Shown here: piece after piece, positions 36,601 to 48,469 of the stretch
How the letters are laid out: each line of letters starts with the position of its first letter
How positions within the stretch are numbered: the first letter of the stretch is position 1
Source of the DNA: Heterobilharzia americana
Lineage: Eukaryota; Platyhelminthes; Trematoda; Strigeidida; Schistosomatidae
DNA length: 64,000 bases
Assembly: GCA_944470555.2 (NCBI GenBank)
Contig: OX104127.1
Span: 43,265,934-43,329,933 of the forward strand
Reading direction: 5' to 3'
The notes under the pieces: model-generated
Databases searched by the model: none
Told to the model about the DNA's origin: nothing
Seen by the model: the letters and a program-made list of their open reading frames with translations, nothing else
Program-made: the position numbers and the translations under genes

Positions 36601-39600
36601 TAGTCTTGCATGTGCCGCGGCATCTAACATCCAACATAACTAGTGGAAGCGTTAGAAACTGATTGTTTTTGTTCTCTCACCCCTGTTTCTTGGGCGTTGG
36701 TTCATATTCTTCAGTTTGCTAATGCGGTGGAGGAGGAAATCTCTTCTGCTTTCTCACTTTCAGCTCTGGTAAAGGGAATCCAATGTTCTCGTGGGCTAGT
36801 AAATTGAAATTTGTAGAGCGATTAGGGGGCTGCAGGTCGTTGGGAAGTTTATGAGTCTACTATGACGCCTGTATGTGTAGCCGCCTGAACAGAAATCGCA
36901 AGACAGTGGGAAAAAGTGTGTGGGGAGTGCCCAAAAGGTAAAAATAGATAGCACGTATCTAGTTACTAAAGAAGACTTTGTATATAATTTGGGTCTATCA
37001 GCAAGACAGACAGTGAGTGGTGAATAGAAAAGGAGTAATAGCAGGTTAGTGAGGTAAGTAGCTCCACGAATATGTCTGTGGTAACTCATGCAAAATGACA
37101 TGAATGTCTAACCGTCTTCTGAATGGGTCCACAGAGAGGACAGTGACTACGTCCACGGTAAGGCATTCTATAAAGCATATACTACTAAGGAGAAGCAGCT
37201 AGACCTGAGCCTCTTGCAGCTCTCTAATGTGCTTTCCTTACTGGGTTTCCTTGTAATGACCGCCGTGTTGCAGGCAAGGCTAGTTTGTTTGCGCGAGTTG
37301 CCTGGTGGGCCCGGGCCATGACAAGTTCCCCTTTTTTTCTGCAATTTAGTTGATTAATTCTTTCAGAGAACGCCTCCCCTCTCAGTCTCACAACTGTTTT
37401 TGCTGCTGGTCTCCATGTTTTTCAGGGAGATTGAATCCCCTTTTACTGGTGGGAGATACTGCCTTACTCAAAACCTCTAGATGATGCCGTACGTGCGATT
37501 TGAATACCGAAGAAAAGTTCATGGATGAGATCACCAAGCTGTCTAAGGAGAAAGTTCAGAGTGTCGTTCACTCTGGCATCTATGTCTTTGTAGTTAGAGC
37601 TGGCGTTCAGGGTGTCTCAGAAGTTGAGCCCAAATTTTTTTGCCGTGGATACATGAGTGAGAGCACGGAAAATGCACTCGTAAGATCCCTTGTTATCCTA
37701 GTCCAGTAAAGATTCAGTCTGGCTAGGAAGAACTAAGTTTGAGGTGATGAAATAAAACTCTTTGACACAGATCCATTGGTTCATCCGTCTAAGTGTAGGA
37801 AACGAGTAGTTTTGATCTCACACGCCAAGCACCTGGAGCTTGGAATTTTTCGGCTAACAGAAAAGCCTCCTGTGTCTTCCCACTTTTAGCTCCAGCGCGA
37901 TAAACAATATTTCTGGGTTGGTACCTGCGACATCTAAGTTTGGTTGGCTTGTATGCTGCTGATTACTGGGAAGATTAGGGAGTTCTTAGCGTCGCTTGTC
38001 TTCATAGGTACCCGAACCGCAATGCTAGGACGGTGGAAAACGGCATATGGGGCGCTTCTGAGGGGTGCCATGAGCCTATTTACTAAGGAGGATTTGGAAA
38101 ACAAATGGGTGAAATCGAAGCAGACCTATGGTAAGCAGCAAATAGTAAGAAAGCAGTATTCAGCTTATGAGGTCAGCAGTTCCCTAAATGCCTAAGCGGC
38201 GATCCATTCGAACTAACATGAATGTTTAAGCCACCTTAGAGACAGTCTACTGACGGGGTAGTAAATAAGCGTGGTGGTATGGAGTATGTTTCCCTCCTCA
38301 GTTCCACAACTGATTTTGTTGCGGATGTTTTTATTTTCTCGGGGTGATTGGAGTTCCTTTTAGGTGTTAAGGTCGCCGCTGTATTGAGGACTTCAGGATG
38401 CAGGCTTATTAGGATGTCAAACTTTCAAAGCAGTTAAAGAGTGAGGGTGTAGAGCTGTCTACGCAGTAAGTGCAAGGTCCACTCTGGTCGCCATTCCTTT
38501 ATAACTGCAGAAGGTGAATAAGATATCAAAAAGTTGAGACTCAGATATTCCTGTGCACAGTTTGGTGATGGCACAGTTACTTAACTTGTTTCGAATTCGG
38601 CCGCCGCTGCTTCGTCAGTCCTGAAAATTATTACTTTGCACTTTTCCAGGTTGAAGTTACAGGTAGTTTTGGAGTGTCCAACAGTCACCCTCTTCCAAGT
38701 TTTTATGCTGTAAGCGAAACGGAAGATAGGTGAGGAAATTCTATGCGACAAATAGACAATGAACAGGCGGAACGTAAATGGTCTCAAGACCTCTCCATGG
38801 GGTACCTTCGATGTCGAGGATATCCAGCCCATCTGTATTTTCTTTACCCTGGTCCAAAGCTGCCTGTCTCGCCTAGGCAGGCTTTGAACTAACGAAGCAG
38901 GGGTTCGGCTACACCTGCTGACGCGACCTCGTGAAGTAGGATGACTGGCATACGAGACACTGCCAGTTGGTTCACCAAATCAAAGAGAGTTGAGTGAGAT
39001 GCTTTCCAGTTTCACTAGCTAAAGGTTCAGTTGTCCGAGGGGGCCAGCAAGTTAGTGGCACCTGAAGGACCACTCCGAAAGCCGTGTTGATCAGTGTGAA
39101 CGGCGTTTTTCCCGTCAGAGAATTCCCGGATGTCGTCTGATGTTGGGCTTTCCGGAACCTTCGAGAATGTGAACAGTAGAAAACTCATTTGCAGCTGCAA
39201 GGGCTTTCCTGGCTCCCTTCCTTAAAAATGTGTGACACAATTGAGCAACCCCATTCTTTAAGGAGTCTGCTTTACTCTAGCGAGTGCTTCTAGAGTGCCC
39301 CATAGCAGGTCTGTAAGACCAGCAGTCTCAGGTAATCACAGCCAGTGGACTTGCCTGAGCACAGCCCGGACAGTTCTCTTTATGTTTTTTTCCGTGGGAT
39401 AGGGATCTAACGAGGGTGCTCACTCCGGTCAGTCTCATCAGTGTTATTTTAGACAGGTGTAGATTTGGTTACAGAAGTACTCGAGCGTGCCTCACAGTGT
39501 GAGCTCAGAAGCTTAGCTGTCTCTGGACTGCTTAGTACGTATCCGCTAGGATTGTGATATGATCAACTACTTTGCGGGTGATTTGGTTTTTGACCATGAT

Positions 39601-40620
39601 TGACCATGTGTGTTAGGATGTGCTGAATGGGAAGAAGGGACTGGTTGCATATTTTCGTGAGGGGGGCGCATATGTAGTTTGACCTCAGATCGCCAGTCCT
39701 CACAAAACCAGCATTGCCCCGCTTCTTGACGCTTCACTTTCAGCCTACAGGGGGGATTGTAGTAACAGAAGCCTAGATGCGCGACGCACCCGGCTCACCA
39801 ATTGGTGTTTGCATGACAATCATCAACTTGAGAGGTCCTGGTTGTTGTCGTCCCTCCTCTTACCAGGTGGGCCCTGGCTTGCCCTCACACACGCACACTG
39901 AGCCGCCTAGGTGGATTCTCACATCATACTAAGGCATATGAATCGAACTGGATGTCGAGTAGTCTAGGAGAAGGGATAGACTTCAGATGTATTGGTTTCG
40001 GCCATCTGTTGAAGCTTTTCCTTGGCACATTGTCAAGGTGAGCCTTACTTGACGTCCACAATCATTGTTGGATATCGTTGAGGTAGCGGTCTTTTGCACA
40101 ATGGCCGCTCGGCAAGCCTGATATTCCACAAAAAGCCGTCGAGGTGTTTCATTTAAGGTTTCTGAGTGCAGATTTTCCTTCCTCCTCTCTCAGTGACCAT
40201 GGTTTGTCAGGCTTGGACAGGATTTCGCGGGTGTCAGGGAAGAAGGATATCCTCGACCTCTTCCGTTGCATTCAAAGATATTTGTACAGGTGGAGGCTTG
40301 TGCTCGGCTGCTTGTTGAAAGGTGAAGAGGATACGGTCCCAGTATCTGACAGTTCTTTACTCACGTTTGACTGTCGAACTGTCCTCTCTTAACCAAATAT
40401 GAGTCTTCGGGACATATCAACGTCCAACAAAATGAGTGAGTTGGCCCTTCTGTTGCTTATGTATGTCATAGGCGAAACACCCGGTTTTTCAGTGAGTTTG
40501 CTGTACATTATATCCGGTTGTTTCTCGACTGTCATGGAAAATGTAACTTATGGTACACCTTCTGCCCCAGACTAGTTTTTAAATTCTTTTTGTGTGGGTT
40601 GGATTTGCAGAGAGCTACAA
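36600..40620 (-). mobile_element. GC-richer non-LTR relic, two partial copies
   Basis: Base composition rises compared with both sides. On the minus strand, 38832-38581 reads VPHGEVLRPF..IVYLSHRISSPIF, which resembles the RT GVPQGSVLGPLLF..LPxxISS region, followed by a thumb-like NLEKCKV. Short blocks at 37097/37374 recur at 38217/38298 (ACATGAATGT.. and ..CACAACTG), suggesting two 3' ends of one family side by side. Very decayed; family unknown. Confidence 0.45.
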
Positions 40621-40682
40621 GATGAGGTGAGTGAAACAAGTATTATGATATAAGGACAATGATTTTGTCACGGAAACTTATT

Positions 40683-40706
40683 ATTACAGGATATATATAT
40701 ATATAT
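40683..40706. repeat. Short (TA)n tract
   Basis: About ten TA units. Confidence 0.8.
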
Positions 40707-41560
40707 AAATCCGCCATACGCTAACTTAACAGACACAAATGTTAGTCGCAAATTATGCGTACTTGTTATGTACCCACGAGTGCGAGATCAAAGAAGAACA
40801 CAATACAGCAACTGGCTAGAGAATAGTGAACGTAGCGTAGCACGACAACGTATCAAATGGCCGGATGCTTGACCGTGTGTCTGCAGCTTAGTGAATTCGT
40901 TAAAACTATGAATGTCAGCATCAATTTTGAATTTCTTCGAACCCCAGGCTATTGATTTTAAGGGATTATTTACCGACACATAAGTTATTATACTCATTCA
41001 TTCACTCATGCAGATATAATTTGGACAGATAATAATAATCGTAAAACAGCAATGACTTACTTAAGAATCTCTGTAGACAGACACTACTGAATTTTCTTTT
41101 TGATCGTCGACCAACTGGCTATATGATAGGTAAATAAGTCCAAATCACCAACCACAAAAATTCAATGAAGGTTTTACACCGATAGCAGTTTCATAAGTAG
41201 GTTGGATGAAGCCCTCGAGTTATACTACATCATTGTTGAGAAATGCGGTTATTATTTACATCCAGATTACAAAATTTCTTGGATATCATGAACAAATGGA
41301 CTGTTCGTCTTATATGAACTGAGTGAGATTTCGGCTGCATATTCAGCTCACCCTGTTTTGCCCGGTCCAGAACCTTTGTGATAGACTTAAAACTCTAATT
41401 TCGAAAAGATTATCAATGAAAAAGAATAGATCGGCATTAACGGAATGTGAACCCATTATCTTGTAAGCGGAATGAGTGTCTGAAGAGAAATAATGACAGT
41501 TGGATAAGAGGAAGTGATGTTGTAAGTACCAGAAAATCTCAGGAATAGTTCACTTTTGAT
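40707..41560. other. AT-rich spacer
   Basis: Nothing recognised. Confidence 0.4.
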
Positions 41561-41565
41561 GTTTG

Positions 41566-41808
41566 TAGGAATTTATTCGTTGATTTCAGGTCTCTTTTAA
41601 AAATGGACTGACATCAGACGGAGAAACGATGGAAATCTGAAAGCACTGGGTACCTGTCTCATCCTGGTGTAGCGCTCATCAGTAGTATGTACCGTGACAC
41701 ACCTGGGGACTGAACCCTGAATCGTCATTGTGCCACTGATTTGGCATCCAGTGGTCTATATTTACTACTTCCGTCAGTTCAATGTGTAGCCTCCTTGTTT
41801 GGTCCCCC
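41566..41808 (-). mobile_element. Hammerhead-family-2 fragment, left of the Gypsy element
   Basis: The tail (GTTTGTAGGAATTTATTCGTTGATTTCAGG in two parts) and GGAGAAACGATGGAAATCTGAAAGCACTGG-like sequence mark a diverged minus-strand copy. It is interrupted at the left LTR border. An oppositely oriented tail of the same family resumes right of the other LTR. Confidence 0.55.
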
Positions 41809-42244
41809 TGTAGGGGTGCGAGTTAAAATTCCGTAACCTTTGATCAACCCTACTTAACTTGGTGTGCTCTAGTACCTGCTTAACCAGTACTTTACCTAGC
41901 GTGTAAGTACTGACAACAAAACACAAATCAAAAGAACTGATACGCAATGTATTTGAAGGAGCTATGTATTTAATTAAGGTAAATGTAATAATAATGAATG
42001 GGGGAAAAGTTTAATCAACTTATCTGGCTTGTAAAGGCTGAACTAGGGACTCGGAGTACGTGTGTGGTAATCAGCACAATGGAGCGCAAAATGGCGTCCA
42101 AGCCTGCTCGGATGCATGCTCGTTAAAACAAAACTTAAAACACCCTAAGCATCCGGAGGTAAGCTAGAGATTTATTTAGTTAATTTAATTTAGACTATTT
42201 ATTTTAGCCCTAGTTATATTTTGGTGCCAGGAAGGTGCGTTACA
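41809..42244 (-). repeat. 3' LTR of the Gypsy element
   Basis: It is 436 bp, bounded by TGTA..TACA on both ends. On the minus strand it is preceded by a purine run, AGGAGGGGGATAA (about 42262-42249), a good polypurine tract. Confidence 0.92.
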
Positions 42245-43039
42245 GGTTATCCCCCTCCTAGAAGGTTGTTGGGATACCGGCAACCTTCGATCCTAGGAGG
42301 CGACTGCGAGGCGGAAACGCAACACCTTTCTATATTGGTGATGGGGTAGGTGACGTGTGGTTCTCCGAAGCTAGTGCAACTATTCACACCTACGAGGTAA
42401 GAGAACTTTGCGTCTAGACGCAACCCTTCTCGCAGTCTTGGAAGGTGACTCAAAGCCTCCGTCTATTTTTTCCTATTGCTTCTTAATCTACCTGGGAGTG
42501 TGCATGGGGAAATTGGTACAAAGAGAACCAAAGAACGATCCAAGTGGCATCATCAGCAGCCAATTGTATCCAATTTTCAACGCATTTTCTAGGTTCTGCA
42601 AGAAGAAGGAAATAGGACATTAGAGAGCTAAGAAAAGAAAAACCAAACAATCCGAAGTGGGGGGAGTACAGAAAAGAATAATAATAACCAACCGAGAGAA
42701 AAGTTTTCGAAATTCAAATTGTATTTCTGGTTTTTTAGATATGAAAACGCATTGATAGTGCATGCCACGACAAAATAGTTGAAACTCCGAATTTACCGAG
42801 TGTGAAGTTGCGCTGGGGCTAATTAACGAAATCGGCGTATCGTTTGGGCCAATGTACACGCCTCCCAGCACGTGTAGAGGGTACTGGATCAGTGCTACTA
42901 GACGTGGCTCTTTTAGAAGATTCAGAGTACGCGCGACTAGCGAGTCTGTTTGGGAGTCTCGCGGCAAGGGTTTTTCTAGTTGTGTCGGTGTAGAGGAAGG
43001 TGGGTCGTCCTCTATATAAGCTGCCTTCAAACGATCGAC

Positions 43040-43328
43040 ACTTATAGAATCCTGCCGTCCAGATCTGTCAATGACGAAAAACTTTTCTTTCTACTGAGAA
43101 CCTTGAAAGGTCCGTCGTATGGTGGCTGTAAGGGTTTACGTACACCGTCACAACGCACAAAGACGTGAGTGCAATCTTGGAGTCTTTTATCCAACTGCAC
43201 CCGTCTACACTGTATCCGTGTGGATGGGGTTGGAGGCGACGCATGTGTAACTTAAGAGTTTGAGCATAGCCATGGATATCGGTAGGAGTTGGGTCACTAC
43301 AATCTGAAGCGACCATTTCACCCGGCAA
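43040..43328 (-). pseudogene. pol: Gypsy integrase C-terminal GPY/F module
   Basis: In a frame shifted again, the minus strand reads LPGEMV (near 43325) and then QPPYDGPFKVLSRK near 43120, a GPY/F module typical of Ty3/Gypsy integrase ends. VDRLKAAYIEDD follows at about 43030. Confidence 0.75.
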
Positions 43329-43348
43329 ACGTAAGTTACTACCGTAAA

Positions 43349-44169
43349 CTAACTCAGCAGGTGTACACTGTATATCCGTCTTGAGTGTAGAACGATGCTG
43401 AGAAGAACCAACGGCAGAGACTCAGTCCATTTCATATTGTCGACTGCCATTAGTGCGCTCTTAAGGTGTCGGTGGAATCGCTCCACCAAACCATTGGAAG
43501 CTGGATGATATGCGGTAGTGCGGATGCGTTTGCATCCCAACAGATTCATCAGCTTCTGGAAGGTAGCGGATTCGAACTGTTGGCCTCTGTCGGTTGTCAC
43601 GGTGGAAGGGCATCCAAACTGTGAAACCCATCCTTCGACGAAGCCCGACTTACTGTTTCGGCAGTAATGTTAGACAATGGGATGGCTAACGGCCAGCGAG
43701 TAAACCTATCGACACATGTCAGTAGGTAACTATATCCATCGGAGGGTGGAAGTGGGCCGACAATGTCTAAGTGGACATGAGCGAATCGTGAGTCCGGTTT
43801 GGCGAAAGTTCCAAGTGGTGGGATGTTGTGACGATTCACCTTGGAACGTTGGCACTGAATACATGACCGTGTCCAGTTTCGAACATCACGGTTAATACCA
43901 GGCCAAACAAACCTAGCAGATATGAGTTTGTCAGTGGCACGGATGCCAGGATGTGAAAGATTGTGCAAAGCATCAAAAACATGCTTACGCAAGGGTAAAG
44001 GAACAACCGGTCTGGGTGTGCCTGTGGAGGTGTCGCACAATATTGACACTTCACTGTTCAGGAGCGGTAAACGCTGTATCTTCAGAGAGGATGAGTGTTG
44101 AAGTTTTTCAATCTCCTCGTCTGAATCCTGAAGTTCGGCAATCTTCCGTAAGTCGACTGCTCGAGGCAA
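43349..44169 (-). pseudogene. pol: Gypsy integrase, zinc finger and catalytic core, frameshifted
   Basis: The N-terminal HHCC zinc finger is LSHPGIRATDKLIS..C..CQRSK (about 43980-43850). The core has LDIVGPLPPS (first Asp) in the 44169-43597 frame. It continues in a shifted frame (43600-43349) with TTDRGQQF (second Asp) and YHPASNGLVERFHRHLK (catalytic Glu). Confidence 0.88.
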
Positions 44170-44651
44170 AGTAGTGGTGCAAACGCGAGACAGTGCGTCC
44201 GCGACAGGGTTATTCGCACCAGAAATATGACGGATGTCCGACGTGAATTGCGAAATATATCTAGGTGACGTAATTCACGCGGTGAATATCTGTCAGTAGT
44301 GGTGTGTAAGGCATACGTCAGAGGTTTATGGTCGGTAAAGATGATGAAGTCACGACCTTCCACAAAATGACGAAAATGTTTCACTGAGGCATATATGGCG
44401 AGCAGTTCCCTGCCAAAAGTGCTGTACCGCATTTCGCAGGTGGATAACTTCCGGGAGAAGAATGCAACTGGGATCCAAGTGTGATCCGAAAGTTGTTGCA
44501 ACACAGCTCCAATGGCCGTGTTAGAGGCGTCAACCGCAATGCTAAGAGGTAGGTTTACGTCTTGATGCACCAGCATCGTGGCGTCTGCTATTGCGGTTTT
44601 GATCTTGCGAAATGCTTCTAGTGCCTCCGGAGTCAAGCTGAAAGTTTTCAC
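44082..44651 (-). pseudogene. pol: Gypsy RNase H
   Basis: The segment has IAVDASNTAIGAVL (catalytic Asp), FFSRKLSTCEMRYSTFGRELLA (catalytic Glu region) and FIIFTDHKPL (Asp). After about 44265 the reading is shifted by one base and the normal end is read in the next frame. Confidence 0.88.
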
Positions 44652-45724
44652 TTACTTTTCAGCAGGTCGGTCAGTGCAGTCAAAATGTGCGCACATTGGG
44701 GAACGAAGCGACGATAATAGCTCACCATACCCAGAAACACACGCAGAGCTTTAAGTGACGCTGGGACTGGGAAGTCTTGGATCGCCTGTACCTTTTCAGG
44801 TAGTGGGCGAATGCCTTGCTCGTCGATAACGTGTCCCAAAAATTTTAGTGAACGAACGCCAATCTGGCATTTGGCCAGGTTGACTGTCATCGAATGCTCT
44901 GACAGTCTGGCGAAAACCTGTTTCAAGTGGTTAAAATGAGTGTCTTCGTCAGGACTAGCGATTAGTATATCGTCTAGGTAGGCATAGGCGAAATCGAGTC
45001 CACGTAAAACATCGTGAATAAAACGTTGGAAGGTTTGTGCTGCATTGCGAAGACCAAAAGGCATACGGAGGAACTCAAAAAGACCAAACGGTGTAATGAC
45101 GGCTGTCTTGGGAACATCATCAGGATGAACCGGGATCTGATGATATGCACGCGTCAAGTCAAGCTTACTGAAGATAACCGAGCCTTTTAAAGATGCAGTC
45201 AAGTCGTGAATGTGAGGGACTGGATAACGATCTGGAATCGTTTTAGCGTTGAGCCTTCGGTAGTCACCACAAGGCCTCCAGTCCATGCCATTGTTCTTGG
45301 GTACCACATGCAAGGGTGAAGACCATGGACTGTTGGATGGTCTGATTATTCCCATTTCAAGCATGTGTTCGAACTCGGCTTTTACAGCACGCAGTTTCTC
45401 CGGGGATAATCGCCGTGGTTTCGCAAACACTGGCGGGCCAGTCGTCGTTATGTGATGAGAAACGTTCGAAGTCACACAAGGGACACAACGACTTGGCTTA
45501 AAGACATCCGGAAAGGACTGAATGATAGACGCGTAGGGACTAGAAGCGTCCGTCGTGCAGTACACGGGACTGAGGGGCGGCGTCTTTGTGACTATACCGG
45601 AAACAGAGAGTGTTGTGGTAGAATCTATCAACTTATGCTTGCCAGCATCTACCAGCAGCTGATAGTGCTGCAAGAGATCCATACCAATAATGCCGGTGGT
45701 CACATCGCCACTATGAAAACCCAA
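44648..45724 (-). pseudogene. pol: Gypsy reverse transcriptase (358 aa)
   Basis: It carries the full set of Ty3/Gypsy RT boxes: [54 protein letters not shown] and the catalytic YLDDILIAS, then [11 protein letters not shown] and [14 protein letters not shown]. Open over its whole length. It loses frame just before RNase H (about 44650). Confidence 0.93.
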
Positions 45725-45975
45725 CGAAAGGGACGACGCAATCCAAGGTTGAGATCGAGGAATCTCCGACCATAGGTTGTGATGGGCGAACCGTTGGCGG
45801 CACGAAGTTGCAGAGACATTGGCCGCAGACGCTCTTCCTTCGTAGGTGGGATGACGCTAGCTTCTGCCCCAGTGTCAACTAGGAAGCGTATCCCAGAATG
45901 TCGATCAGTGACGAAGAAGAGGCGACATGGAAGTGGCTCGCCAGCGACGTTAGTCGCCGTCACGTGCTGGCTCAC
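45700..45975 (-). pseudogene. pol: Gypsy aspartic protease
   Basis: [14 protein letters not shown] holds the catalytic Asp-Thr-Gly. The ORF overlaps the end of gag by four bases in the -1 frame and shifts out of frame with RT near 45715. Confidence 0.85.
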
Positions 45976-46814
45976 ACGTTTCCCGCCTGGTTAGCCTCGA
46001 AGGTGCAAGGTCGAGTGCACCTTTTGGCATTGGCACCATAACGTTTATGGTACCAGCACAACCTGGGTTGGGATTGTCGCGATTTGGAACGTCTGCTACC
46101 GGTACGGGAGGCAGACCTGTTGCGCGAGCGAGACGTGCGACCTTTGGAAAAACTACCAGACCGCATTTCGTTCCTGATGCTGCACAACTCCTCATACAAT
46201 TTCGAGATGTGAGCTATAACATCGAAACTTGTTGGCTCACCAGCCGAGGGAGGATGTGGGTTTTTGGACGAATCCGTGGCAGTAGACAGTGCAGCTGAGA
46301 TACTAGTGTTGGGTTTCGTAGCATCCACAGCTCTGTCAGCCGCTTCCGCCAGCTCTATTAAGGGACACTTATGGAAGGGTGCGAGGATCCCTTGAACCGA
46401 CTGTGGTAACCTCTGTAACCACAGTTGCTTGAGAAATGCTTCATCAATGTTGAAGTCAGCAATCAGCTGCTTCATCTGACGAAGCAGTTGCGTCGGCTTG
46501 CGATCACCCAGATGCACATCCCTGAAAAGTTCTTGCACTTTCTGCTGGTCAGTAAGTGCAACACGTTTGATGAGGGCGGTTTTGAGGCGATCGTAAAGAT
46601 TCGGTGCTGGGTCATCTAGCACATCTGAGACGTCTTCGATCACATTTTCCGGTAAGCTGACGATGACTAAGTTGGACTTAGTTTCTTGTGATTGAATGTG
46701 TCTCAAGGCAAACTGAGCTTCCACATGGGAGAACCATGCAGATGGTCTGTGGGCCCAGAAGGTGGGAAGCTGGAGGGTTACGGCCATCTGCGCAGTCGAG
46801 TCGTTATCCGCCAT
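45972..46814 (-). CDS. gag: Gypsy Gag (280 aa)
   Basis: This is the capsid/nucleocapsid polyprotein of the element. The N-terminus has the LPTFWAHRPSAWFSHVEAQF motif of Metaviridae Gag (about residues 15-35). The middle is helical with LLRQMKQLI. A basic RS-rich stretch precedes CWYHKRYGANAKRC..PC, a CHCC zinc-type motif near the end. It appears intact and ends four bases into the protease frame, so Pol would need a -1 shift. Confidence 0.88.
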   Translation of the reverse strand: MADNDSTAQMAVTLQLPTFWAHRPSAWFSHVEAQFALRHIQSQETKSNLVIVSLPENVIEDVSDVLDDPAPNLYDRLKTALIKRVALTDQQKVQELFRDVHLGDRKPTQLLRQMKQLIADFNIDEAFLKQLWLQRLPQSVQGILAPFHKCPLIELAEAADRAVDATKPNTSISAALSTATDSSKNPHPPSAGEPTSFDVIAHISKLYEELCSIRNEMRSGSFSKGRTSRSRNRSASRTGSRRSKSRQSQPRLCWYHKRYGANAKRCTRPCTFEANQAGNV

Positions 46815-46979
46815 TGATCAGGGAATTAACGAGGCACGATGATGATAAAAATAAAAAAATTACAATGCAAAAATAACCAATGAGGAGTGTAATAAAAAAA
46901 CGCTAGACGTGCCAAAAAAAAATAGCCCAGACAAATCAACGCAAGAAAACAAAGGTACTAGACAAAGTAAGAAGTGATA

Positions 46980-46992
46980 CTCGGGCTCACCA
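46980..46992 (-). promoter_or_regulatory. Primer-binding site
   Basis: Four bases after the 5' LTR, the minus strand reads TGGTGAGCCCGAG. Apart from one or two bases this is the complement of the 3' end of eukaryotic tRNA-Trp, the primer reported for the CsRn1 clade. Confidence 0.65.
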
Positions 46993-46996
46993 ATTT

Positions 46997-47430
46997 TGTA
47001 GGGATGCGTGTTACAATTCCGTAACGTTTGATCAACCCTACTTAATTTGATGTGCTCTAGTACCTGCTTAACCAGTACTTTACCTAACGTGTAAGTACTG
47101 AAACAAAACACAAATCAAAAGAACTGATACGCAATGTATTTAAAGGAGCTATGTATTTAATTAAGGTAAATGTAATAATAATGAATGAGGGAAAAGTTTA
47201 ATCAACTTATCTGGCTTGTAAGGCTGAACTAGGGACTCGGAGTACGTGCGTGGTAATCAGCACAATGGAGCGCAAAATGGCGTCCAAGCCTGCTCGGATG
47301 CATGCTCGTTAAAACAAAACTTAAAACACCCTAAGCATCCGGAGGCAAGCTAGAGATTTATTTAGTTAATTTAATTTAAACTATTTATTTTAGCCCTAGT
47401 TATATTTTGGTGCCAGGACAGTGCACTACA
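46997..47430 (-). repeat. 5' LTR of the Gypsy element
   Basis: It is 434 bp, bounded by TGTAG..CTACA, and about 95 percent identical by eye to 41809-42244 (around 20 differences). Confidence 0.92.
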
Positions 47431-47515
47431 CCTTCCCCTCAGTGACATCTGTTCATGATAGTTGGCGACTCGGAATCACTAAAATCCCTACAAACATCCA
47501 TATTCGATCTTCCCC
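47431..47515 (+). mobile_element. Hammerhead-family-2 tail, right of the Gypsy element
   Basis: TTCCCCTCAGTGACATCTG, TTCATGAT and AATCCCTACAAACATCC match, in plus orientation, the tail whose mirror image lies at 41566-41640. The Gypsy element therefore seems to have landed in an inverted dimer. Confidence 0.55.
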
Positions 47516-48250
47516 TCAAATAACAAATTCTAAAGATGGTTTGGGTATGTTTACAAATTTCTAATTTATAGCTAATTTCATACGCAGTTTTTCTTATCGT
47601 TTTGCTTACACTCAGTTTCTACTGACACAGATTTACTAGGATGATTTGAGTCTGGATTTGCATAAAACCTGTTTGTAATATATCTAAATATAATGGGTGT
47701 AAGATGAAACTGTATTTGCATCGTTTTAATTAGTCAATAGGCACATCATAAAAAACGTTTAACCCCTGAGTTCTAACATTTTGAGAATACCAGATGGGCA
47801 GCTTACATACCCATGCAAAGCGATGATTGAAACTTAGAAATTTCATAGATTTATTCTATGTTCTTTTGCATTCATCGTTAGGTTACTTCAGGTTCAATCA
47901 TAATTTGATCATAATTGCTTATTACGGTAGGTAATGCGTCAGTGTACATGATGTATATTCAACCCATTTCAGTTGATGACAGCTTACAACTCAAAATCAT
48001 AAACCTGTAAATAAAGTAAAATCAATATATTGTCTGGAATAGTAATCAGGATGTATGATTGTGCTTTAGAAAGAAATTGAAGATAACAAAACAGGTTATA
48101 ATGTCCTAAATTTCTGATGATGTTAGTTTATTTAGTATTTGATACACTTTCCTCTCTAAATGATGAACAGCGCTTACTAAAATCGATTCAACCAAAATGG
48201 AAATGTAGATTCATTGTCTTGCTAATGTCTGATGAGAAATATTTTGTAAT
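47516..48250. other. AT-rich spacer
   Basis: Nothing recognised. Confidence 0.4.
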
Positions 48251-48469
48251 AAGATCTATTGGTCAGGTAAAATGTAATCTTTCATAGCTGTATTGCACAG
48301 AAAGTCCCTTTTAAATGTGTTATTTCTCAAATGATCACTATTCACATACAAATTTGTTTTAATCTTGATAGGAAAAAGGACTTTAGATAAAATTATTTCT
48401 ATATATGAACGGTTGCATGTATAGTTATTTCGAAGGATAGGGGAGAGTTCGTTTTCAATACTATGGGTT

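Larger units (their letters stand above)
41809..47430 (-). mobile_element. Ty3/Gypsy LTR retrotransposon, CsRn1/Boudicca-like
   Basis: This is a 5.6-kb element on the minus strand with two LTRs (46997-47430 and 41809-42244), a primer-binding site, gag, then protease, RT, RNase H and integrase in Ty3/Gypsy order, and a polypurine tract before the 3' LTR. Gag ends with a CHCC-type zinc motif, known for the CsRn1 clade. There is no env-like ORF. pol is broken by at least six single-base shifts, all of the same direction, with few or no internal stops. I find no clear target-site duplication. Confidence 0.9.

Noticed and set aside
37500..38195. Plus-strand ORFs in the GC-richer block
   Set aside because: No family resemblance; the minus strand carries the RT-like signal, so these are probably shadows.
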